NCBI GenBank assembly: GCA_041738345.1
Contig: JBGSPX010000036.1
Location: 1-63,853, forward strand
Direction: 5' to 3'
Length of the DNA stretch: 63,853 nucleotides
Source: Proteocatella sp041738345
Lineage (GTDB): Bacteria > Bacillota > Clostridia > Peptostreptococcales > Filifactoraceae
The translations under genes and the position numbers were made by a program. This document shows, piece after piece, positions 57,940 to 63,853 of the stretch. Under the pieces are notes generated by a model. The model had not been told where the DNA came from. It made no database searches and was given only the letters and a program-made list of their open reading frames with translations. Numbering within the stretch: position 1 is the stretch's first letter; each line of letters begins with the position of its first letter.

Positions 57940-59252
57940 TAAAAGCCTCCAAAATTCGCTGCATCTTTAAATAATTGATACTGTCCAAACCAAGTAAGCG
58001 GTATTGTTCCTACTTCACCATGTCGATGCTTTGCTATTATAACTTCAGTTATATTTTTTTGTTCTGAATCTGGATTATAATAATCATCTCTATAAAGAAA
58101 CATTACTAAGTCCGCATCCTGCTCTATTGCGCCTGACTCTCTAAGGTCTGAAAGCATTGGTCTATGATCTGAACGCTGCTCAACCGCTCTTGATAGCTGT
58201 GAAAGTGCAATTACTGGACATTTCAACTCTTTAGCAAGCACTTTTAAAGAACGTGATATCTTTGAAATTTCCTGCTGACGACTTTCCGTTCTTCCGTCTC
58301 CCTCCATAAGTTGAAGGTAGTCAATAAGTACCAAATCTAAACCTTTTTCGACTTTAAGTCTTCTACATTTTGAACGTAATTCTACTGCAGTTATACCTGG
58401 TGAGTCATCTATATATATATTTGTATTTTGAAGAACACTCATCCCCGTTGTTATTTTAGGCCATTCTTCATCATCTATATTTCCATTTTTTAGTTTATTA
58501 AGTTCCACATGACTCGTAGCGGATATCATTCTCTGAATAAGCTGTTCTTTACTCATCTCAAGGTTAAATAAAGCTACTGAAGCATTTCCTTTTATAGCTG
58601 CATTTTGAGCTATATTTAAGCTAAATGCAGTTTTTCCCATAGCTGGTCTTGCTGCTATAAGTATTAAATCGGTTTTTTGAAGTCCATTTATTTTTCTATC
58701 TAAATCTATAAAACCTGTAGTAAGTCCTGTAAGTTTATCTTTTCGCTGATATAAATCTTGAAGTATTTCAAAGGTGTCTGCTAATACACTTTCTATCTTA
58801 ACGAGGCCTTGATGATCTTTTTCCTGAGCAATATCAAATATAGATTTTTCTGCAAAATCCAAAATCTCATGTATTTCAAGATTTTGTTCATAACTTTTCT
58901 GCATAAGCTCTGCTGATGCCTTTATAAGCTTTCTAAGTATTGATTTTTCTTTTACTATAGAGGCATATTTAGTTATATGCTCTGTAAAGTCAGGTGCAGA
59001 TGATAGTGACGTTATATAAGGAATTCCACCTACTTTTTCAAGCAAGTTTCTACGTCTTAATTCATTTACTATAGTTATTAAATCTATAGGTTCATTGTTT
59101 TTAAATAGACTTAACATTACATCATAGATTTCTGCATTTTGCTCTGAATAAAAATCATCTTTATTTACTATATCAATTACTACTATTATAAGATCTTTAT
59201 CAAGCAGAATACTTCCTAAGACAGACTGTTCTGCTTCTATTGCGTACGGCAT
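57939..59252 (-). CDS. dnaB: Replicative DNA helicase
   Basis: 437 residues. N-terminal domain starts MPYAIEAEQSVLGSILLD. The RecA-like domain has Walker A ARPAMGKTAF, Walker B DLVLIDYLQLM and the SQLSRAVEQR segment with the arginine-finger region. It unwinds DNA at the fork. The longest frame begins with GTG eight codons earlier, but ATG at 59252 is preceded by GGAAGG and gives the family-typical start. It follows rplI, as in many Firmicutes. Confidence 0.96.
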   Translation of the reverse strand: MPYAIEAEQSVLGSILLDKDLIIVVIDIVNKDDFYSEQNAEIYDVMLSLFKNNEPIDLITIVNELRRRNLLEKVGGIPYITSLSSAPDFTEHITKYASIVKEKSILRKLIKASAELMQKSYEQNLEIHEILDFAEKSIFDIAQEKDHQGLVKIESVLADTFEILQDLYQRKDKLTGLTTGFIDLDRKINGLQKTDLILIAARPAMGKTAFSLNIAQNAAIKGNASVALFNLEMSKEQLIQRMISATSHVELNKLKNGNIDDEEWPKITTGMSVLQNTNIYIDDSPGITAVELRSKCRRLKVEKGLDLVLIDYLQLMEGDGRTESRQQEISKISRSLKVLAKELKCPVIALSQLSRAVEQRSDHRPMLSDLRESGAIEQDADLVMFLYRDDYYNPDSEQKNITEVIIAKHRHGEVGTIPLTWFGQYQLFKDAANFGGF

Positions 59253-59289
59253 TATTTTGCCTTCCAAGTAAAACACCTCTACTTTATAT

Positions 59290-59313
59290 AAGCCACGGCA
59301 ATTGCCATGGCTT
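59290..59313 (-). other. Hairpin between rplI and dnaB
   Basis: A 10-bp stem AAGCCATGGC / GCCGTGGCTT (one G-U pair) with an AATT loop. No U run on the minus strand, so it is more likely an RNA processing or stability element than a terminator. Confidence 0.55.
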
Positions 59314-59318
59314 TTATT

Positions 59319-59768
59319 CTAATTTTTTTCTTTTATTTCAACTATTATTGTCGTTGATACCTTTGGATGAAGTTTAACTTCTACATTTATAGTTCCAAGA
59401 GTCTTTATAGGTTCTGACAGAAGTATTTTTCTTTTATCAAATTCTACATTATGTTGTTTTTTCATCTGCTCTACTATATCTTTTGAAGTTATAGCGCCAA
59501 ATAATTTTCCACCTTCGCCAGCTTTTGCATATATTGTAACTTGGGTATCTTTTAATTTTGCACCAAGTTCAACAGCGTCTTCTTCATCTTTCTGAACTTT
59601 TAATTCTCTTGCTTTTTCTTGTTGTTTATGATCATTTAAGTTTGACTGATTTGCTTCTTTAGCTATACCCTTAGCTATTAAGAAATTTCTAGCATAACCG
59701 TCACTTACTTCTTTCACTTCGCCTTTTTTTGCGGTTCCTTTTACGTCTTTTAAAAATATTACTTTCAT
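59319..59768 (-). CDS. rplI: 50S ribosomal protein L9
   Basis: 149 residues. N-terminal MKVIFLKDVKGTAKKGEVKEVSDGYARNFLI is the conserved rRNA-binding domain. A long helix (residues 41-75) links to the C-terminal domain with GKLFGAITSKDI. Translation starts one base after the gdpP frame ends, so they are coupled. Confidence 0.98.
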   Translation of the reverse strand: MKVIFLKDVKGTAKKGEVKEVSDGYARNFLIAKGIAKEANQSNLNDHKQQEKARELKVQKDEEDAVELGAKLKDTQVTIYAKAGEGGKLFGAITSKDIVEQMKKQHNVEFDKRKILLSEPIKTLGTINVEVKLHPKVSTTIIVEIKEKN

Positions 59769-61742
59769 TTACTTTTCCTCCCTTAAATATGTCATTATTT
59801 GTTCTTCCACTTTTTCTAAAGCTTCTTCAATGGATATATCTTTTATTTGAGTAGCTGCGGTTTCTATGTGACCACCGCCCCCAAGTTTTTCCATTATAAC
59901 TTGCACATTTATTTCACCAAGTGACCGAGCACTTATTTGAACTTCATTAGTTCTGCTTACCGCTATGACAAACGATGCTTGAATTCCTTTTAAATTTAAA
60001 AGTTCATCTGCTATTTGTGATGCCACAAGCTGTGGATTACTCATAGGATTTTGGCAGAACGTTATTGCAATTTTCTCTTCCATAACTCTTACTCTATTAA
60101 GTGCTTCTGCTCTTATCATAAAAGTTTCCATATCTCCTTGGAAAAGTGTTTTTACAGCAACTGTATCTGCTCCATACTTTCTTAAAAATGCAGCAGCTTC
60201 AAAAGTTCTTACGCCTGTTTTAAAAGTAAAATTCTTAGTATCAAGTGTGATTCCTGCTAACAAGGCTTCTGCCACTTGCGGATTTAATTGAGGTCTTTCT
60301 TTAATATAAGGAATTAGTTCTGTAACCATTTCACTTGCAGAAGATGCATATGTTTCGTGATAAACTAAAACGGCCTTATCTATAAATTCTTGACCTCTTC
60401 TATGGTGATCTATAACCACTATTCTTTCAGATTTATCCACAAGTCTAGGATATTCTGTAAATTTAGGATTGTGTGTATCTACCACAACTAAAAGTGTATC
60501 TGTATCCATATATCTAAGTGCTTCATCTCGCTTTAAGAAAACGTGTTTATACTTTTCACTTTGTCTTATTCTATCATACAATACATCTATAGACGAATTC
60601 GGCGATTCAATAACTATTTTAGCTTCTTTTCCCATCATCTCTGCTATAGCTACCACGCCTAAAGATGAACCTAGCGAATCCAAATCTGGAAATTGATGTC
60701 CCATAACAAGTACATTTTTTGATTCATTAAGAAGATCTCTAAGTGCATATCCTATTATTCTTGCTTTTACTCTAGTTTTTTTCTCTATCGCTTTGGATTT
60801 TCCGCCATAAAAAATATATTTATCATTTCGCTTAAGTGCAACCTGATCGCCACCTCTTCCAAGTGCAATATCCAGCGCTGAATTACTTATAAGTTGTGTC
60901 TCTCTAAGTGAATTTACAAAAGGTGATACCCCCATAGATATAGAGATTGGTATAAAGTTTTTCAGATCAATACTTCTTATACTATCTAAAATAGAAAAAC
61001 GTTCTTCTTCCATTTTTATAAGTTCTTCTTCCGTAGTAACTAAAAAATATTTATCTTTAGATATTTTTCTTATAGCGAGTTTATGCTCATCAGCCCAAAG
61101 TTTCATCATTCGTTCTATCTCAACTTCTACTTGAGGTCTATTCTGTTCCTCTGTAGAGTCTAAAACTTCATCTAAACTATCTACTTGAGCCGTTATTACT
61201 GCTGGCTTACTACTTTCATATCTTTGTTTAGTATTTTCAAGTTCAGTTGTATCCTCAAAATATACCATAAACGTATTATCTTTACTATCTTTAGCTTTAT
61301 TTATAGAGTATACTGCCTTATAATATTTTTGATCACGTGACTCTAATTCAAAACTTCCTTGTTTTAAATCTAAAATAGTTTCTAGTTCCATTTCAAAAAA
61401 ATGATCCGTTATCTTATCCCCAAATAAACCCTTCTTACCTATAAGCTCTGAAAATTTTTTGTTATACCAAACAATTATCCCCTCTGTATTGCACATACAA
61501 AGTGGTAAATTTAAATTGCTAATAGATTGTCTCGTCTTATAATCCATTGTCATATTAAAAGTTTCGACATAAGAATCCATTTTTTCTTCATATTTTTGAT
61601 TTTCAATAATTTGATTTCTTATAAAAATAAGACATATTACTGCTGAAGTTAATCCTATCCAAATATTATAATAAGCAATTACCATTGACAATAGTAATGA
61701 CAGTAAATTACTTAATTTAATATATTTAATATTGTCCTTCAT
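59769..61742 (-). CDS. gdpP: Cyclic-di-AMP phosphodiesterase GdpP
   Basis: 657 residues. Two N-terminal membrane segments (about 10-45), a PAS domain (about 70-175), a degenerate GGDEF domain (ALGRGGDQVALKR marks its end), then the DHH domain (GHQFPDLDSLGSSLG, VVDTHNP, VVIDHHRRGQE) and DHHA1 (LGGGGHIETAATQI). This is the classic GdpP order. It breaks c-di-AMP to pApA. It sits between the DUF2232 gene and rplI, as in many Firmicutes. Confidence 0.96.
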   Translation of the reverse strand: MKDNIKYIKLSNLLSLLLSMVIAYYNIWIGLTSAVICLIFIRNQIIENQKYEEKMDSYVETFNMTMDYKTRQSISNLNLPLCMCNTEGIIVWYNKKFSELIGKKGLFGDKITDHFFEMELETILDLKQGSFELESRDQKYYKAVYSINKAKDSKDNTFMVYFEDTTELENTKQRYESSKPAVITAQVDSLDEVLDSTEEQNRPQVEVEIERMMKLWADEHKLAIRKISKDKYFLVTTEEELIKMEEERFSILDSIRSIDLKNFIPISISMGVSPFVNSLRETQLISNSALDIALGRGGDQVALKRNDKYIFYGGKSKAIEKKTRVKARIIGYALRDLLNESKNVLVMGHQFPDLDSLGSSLGVVAIAEMMGKEAKIVIESPNSSIDVLYDRIRQSEKYKHVFLKRDEALRYMDTDTLLVVVDTHNPKFTEYPRLVDKSERIVVIDHHRRGQEFIDKAVLVYHETYASSASEMVTELIPYIKERPQLNPQVAEALLAGITLDTKNFTFKTGVRTFEAAAFLRKYGADTVAVKTLFQGDMETFMIRAEALNRVRVMEEKIAITFCQNPMSNPQLVASQIADELLNLKGIQASFVIAVSRTNEVQISARSLGEINVQVIMEKLGGGGHIETAATQIKDISIEEALEKVEEQIMTYLREEK

Positions 61743-61751
61743 GATCCACCT

Positions 61752-62678
61752 TTACTTCTTTATTCTCCGTAAATTTACCACTGCATCTATAAAGCCTATT
61801 GCAACCACGAATGTATAAAGCGGCATAAAAATGCAAAGCACTAATGTTATTATATTTCTTGGAATTGGCCTTATCCTACTACTCATGAAATTGTATATGG
61901 CCGCAAGTCCCTGTAAAAAAAATAACATCCCAAAAATTATAGTTAGATTTATAATTAGTGTATCTTTATATAGATAATCTGAGTATATCAAAAAAAGTGT
62001 CATTAAATATACGATAAGTATTCCACCAAATACATTTCCAGGCAGACTAAATTCTGATAGAGTTGCAATCTGGCGTTTTTTCGTAAGTTTTGTTAGCATC
62101 GAACCTGTAAAAAAATAATTAATAGCAGAAATTGAAAATCCCATACACACAACCATCCCTGGAAAAGTTCTTCTCAAATTAAGTATAAACGTATTTATGT
62201 CCATATTTAAATTAAACATTTCCTTTTGCATTTCAAAGGACTCTCTATACCCACTTATTATATATTCAACTAAATCTACATTCATCATCCTTGCTTCTGC
62301 ATACATAAGTAGCATCATATTTATTATTACCATAAAAGCTCCTGCAAAAATAGCAAGTGCTGGAGTTCTTTTCCTATATGCAAATTCTCCAATTACAAGA
62401 CCTACTCCTGCAATAGTGAATGTCGTATAAAGAACAACTAGCGGTTCTAAAAAAGTTGATGATACTGCTGCAATTATAATTCCAGAGATTAAACTGAATA
62501 TCATTCCATTCCTAAAAGTTATTACTGCAAATAATGATGGTAAAAAGAATGAAACTAGTGCAAACATTGGTAGCATTTTAATAAGTAAAAGTAATGCCAC
62601 TGTAAGCACAGAATATCTCAAAGTTTCTAAGAAAGCTTCTTTTTTGTCTCTTTGATATCTAAAAAATATATTATTCAA
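61752..62678 (-). CDS. DUF2232 / YybS-like membrane protein
   Basis: 308 residues with about eight hydrophobic segments. Position before gdpP and rplI is typical of YybS-type DUF2232 proteins, of unknown function but suspected to be transporter-like. It is the first gene of the gdpP-rplI-dnaB operon and starts after GGAGTGG. Confidence 0.85.
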   Translation of the reverse strand: MNNIFFRYQRDKKEAFLETLRYSVLTVALLLLIKMLPMFALVSFFLPSLFAVITFRNGMIFSLISGIIIAAVSSTFLEPLVVLYTTFTIAGVGLVIGEFAYRKRTPALAIFAGAFMVIINMMLLMYAEARMMNVDLVEYIISGYRESFEMQKEMFNLNMDINTFILNLRRTFPGMVVCMGFSISAINYFFTGSMLTKLTKKRQIATLSEFSLPGNVFGGILIVYLMTLFLIYSDYLYKDTLIINLTIIFGMLFFLQGLAAIYNFMSSRIRPIPRNIITLVLCIFMPLYTFVVAIGFIDAVVNLRRIKK

Positions 62679-62731
62679 ACAACCACTCCTCCATAGCTAA
62701 AAAGATAAGTCTAAATTTTGCTTCACCATTT

Positions 62732-62760
62732 ATTATATCATAAAATCATTTATGCCTCAA
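62732..62760 (-). promoter_or_regulatory. Promoter of the gdpP-rplI-dnaB operon
   Basis: Minus-strand -35 TTGAGG (62755-62760), 17-bp spacer, perfect -10 TATAAT (62732-62737) with a TG extension. Confidence 0.7.
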
Positions 62761-62803
62761 TTCGATTTAAAACATATCTTTAAAATAAGTAATAATTAAC
62801 AAA

Positions 62804-62834
62804 AAACCCTTCAGAAAATTTTTCTAAAGGGTTT
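62804..62834 (-). terminator. Terminator of the tRNA array
   Basis: Minus-strand stem AAACCCTTTAGAAAA / TTTTCTGAAGGGTTT (one G-U pair) followed by six Us, just after tRNA-Phe. Confidence 0.85.
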
Positions 62835-62838
62835 AAAA

Positions 62839-62915
<77 letters not shown>

Positions 62916-62923
62916 AAAATAAA

Positions 62924-63000
62924 TGGTGGGCCTTCAGGGACTCGAACCCCAGACCTACCGGTTATGAGCCGGGCGCTCTAACCAACTGAGCTAAAGGCCC
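62924..63000 (-). tRNA. tRNA with CAU anticodon, probably tRNA-Ile2
   Basis: Acceptor GGGCCTT / AAGGCCC, loop CTCATAA, encoded CCA. The C4-G69 and C5-G68 pairs are those used by TilS to make lysidine in tRNA-Ile2; elongator Met is the alternative. Confidence 0.9.
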
Positions 63001-63025
63001 ATTTATTTTGTAAATGTAAAAAATC

Positions 63026-63102
<77 letters not shown>

Positions 63103-63110
63103 AAAAAAAA

Positions 63111-63187
63111 TGGTCGAGGTGGAGAGACTCGAACTCCCGGCCCCATGGTCCCAAACCACGTACGCTACCAAACTGCGCTACACCTCG
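63111..63187 (-). tRNA. tRNA-Pro (UGG), copy 1
   Basis: Acceptor CGAGGTG / CACCTCG, loop TTTGGGA, encoded CCA. Identical to the copy at 63396-63472. Confidence 0.96.
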
Positions 63188-63230
63188 ATAAATATAATAA
63201 TTTGTTATGTAATTTTATCAAAAACATAAA

Positions 63231-63305
63231 TGGCAGGGGCGGCAGGATTTGAACCCACGGCATTCGGTTTTGGAGACCGACGTTCTACCACTGAACTACG
63301 CCCCT
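63231..63305 (-). tRNA. tRNA-Trp (CCA)
   Basis: Acceptor AGGGGCG / CGCCCCT, anticodon loop CTCCAAA, discriminator G and encoded CCA. It lies between the two Ile-Pro pairs. Confidence 0.96.
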
Positions 63306-63310
63306 AAAAT

Positions 63311-63387
<77 letters not shown>

Positions 63388-63395
63388 GAAAAAAA

Positions 63396-63472
63396 TGGTC
63401 GAGGTGGAGAGACTCGAACTCCCGGCCCCATGGTCCCAAACCACGTACGCTACCAAACTGCGCTACACCTCG
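63396..63472 (-). tRNA. tRNA-Pro (UGG), copy 2
   Basis: Same sequence as copy 1. The spacer to tRNA-Ile differs from the first pair by one base. Confidence 0.96.
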
Positions 63473-63485
63473 ACAAGTAAATATA

Positions 63486-63577
63486 TGGCGGAGAAGGAGG
63501 GATTTGAACCCTCGCGCCCGTTAACCAGGCCTACTCCCTTAGCAGGGGAGCCTCTTCAGCCACTTGAGTACTTCTCC
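63486..63577 (-). tRNA. tRNA-Ser (GCU)
   Basis: Class II tRNA with a long variable arm. Acceptor GGAGAAG / CTTCTCC, loop CTGCTAA, discriminator G and encoded CCA. Confidence 0.95.
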
Positions 63578-63587
63578 ATATATTTTA

Positions 63588-63676
63588 TGGCGGAGAGGGT
63601 GGGATTCGAACCCACGGCCCATTTCTGAGTCACTGATTTTCAAGACCAGCTCCTTAAACCGCTCGGACACCTCTCC
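63588..63676 (-). tRNA. tRNA-Ser (UGA)
   Basis: Class II tRNA with a long variable arm. Acceptor GGAGAGG / CCTCTCC, loop CTTGAAA, discriminator G and encoded CCA. Confidence 0.95.
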
Positions 63677-63714
63677 ATATAATATAATTATTCTTTTTTT
63701 AAAGCTTTTTTAAA

Positions 63715-63791
63715 TGGTGACCCATCCGCGACTCGAACGCGGGACACCCTGATTAAAAGTCAGGTGCTCTGCCGACTGAGCTAATGGGTCA
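63715..63791 (-). tRNA. tRNA-Lys (UUU)
   Basis: Acceptor TGACCCA / TGGGTCA, loop CTTTTAA and encoded CCA. Confidence 0.96.
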
Positions 63792-63795
63792 TCTT

Positions 63796-63853
63796 TGGAG
63801 CGGGTGAAGGGGATCGAACCCTCGCAACCGGCTTGGAAGGCCGGGGCTCTACC
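63796..63853 (-). tRNA. tRNA-Gly (UCC), 5' part beyond the window
   Basis: The 3' part with anticodon loop CTTCCAA, T-arm GGTTCGATCC and encoded CCA is present. The acceptor 5' strand and most of the D-arm lie outside. Confidence 0.92.

Overview
The window looks like a chromosomal segment of a low-GC, Gram-positive anaerobe of the class Clostridia, possibly a Peptostreptococcaceae-type amino-acid fermenter. This is an inference from gene content, not from a database match. The supporting content is AT-rich DNA with strong AGGAGG-type ribosome sites, a FabK-type fatty acid operon, a SCIFF six-cysteine peptide, a Kor-type 2-oxoacid:ferredoxin oxidoreductase, a class B sortase, c-di-GMP-II riboswitches, Mini-III RNase, long-form HPF and a dense tRNA array with encoded CCA ends.

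Layout. 1-405: the end of an IS256-type element that cuts off a small gene. 618-7183: a U32 protein, a tandem Usp protein and an arsenic operon (arsR-acr3-arsC-flavoprotein, then a PHP protein) with two 23-bp operator copies. 7274-10342: a secreted M16 metalloprotease. 10444-14595: purA and the tsaE-tsaB-rimI-tsaD group for tRNA t6A. 14761-19966: a tiny GTG-start gene, an EF-G paralogue, an exported stalk-like protein, a metallophosphoesterase and a YczE-type membrane protein. About 20058-21800: an IS200/IS605 element (tnpA, tnpB, predicted omega RNA, hairpin ends). 21893-24445: a small membrane protein and a YtrA-type GntR/ABC operon. 24556-30322: fabH-acpP-fabF-fabK-fabD-fabG-fabZ. 30386-35507: a corrinoid/iron-type ABC importer whose permease has an in-frame TGA, then cysS, mrnC and a PAP2 phosphatase. 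35681-43297: galactose uptake and Leloir genes (mglB-A-C, a small coiled-coil protein, galK, galT) with a class B sortase as last gene. 43348-46175: a large repeat-containing surface protein with an NPQTA-type sorting signal, behind two tandem c-di-GMP-II riboswitches. 46294-48114: cysK-cysE and the SCIFF peptide gene. 48208-52188: an Orn/Lys/Arg-decarboxylase-fold enzyme, an NhaC antiporter with a long leader, a possible small RNA, and HPF. 52243-57348: a Cys-rich small protein, the korD-A-B-C-cbiB operon and a divergent dapB. 57355-62760: a DUF2232 protein, gdpP, rplI, dnaB and a GNAT acetyltransferase in one operon. 62804-63853: eleven tRNA genes, the last one cut by the window end.

How genes work together. 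The most interesting unit is 42491-46175. A sortase and a sorting-signal protein sit tail to tail, and the protein's mRNA leader carries two c-di-GMP-II aptamers. The 3' P1 strand of the second aptamer is exactly the strand that would otherwise pair over the ribosome-binding site. The sequence therefore predicts that c-di-GMP turns translation of the cell-wall protein on. Other items worth checking are the nonsense codon in the importer permease, the SCIFF peptide without a maturase nearby, the TnpB/omega RNA element, a 30-bp perfect palindrome before the YczE gene, and a promoter-hairpin transcript with no ORF after nhaC.

All calls come from reading the sequence. Start codons were moved to the codon with the better ribosome-binding site where the longest ORF ran too far upstream; each such case is noted.
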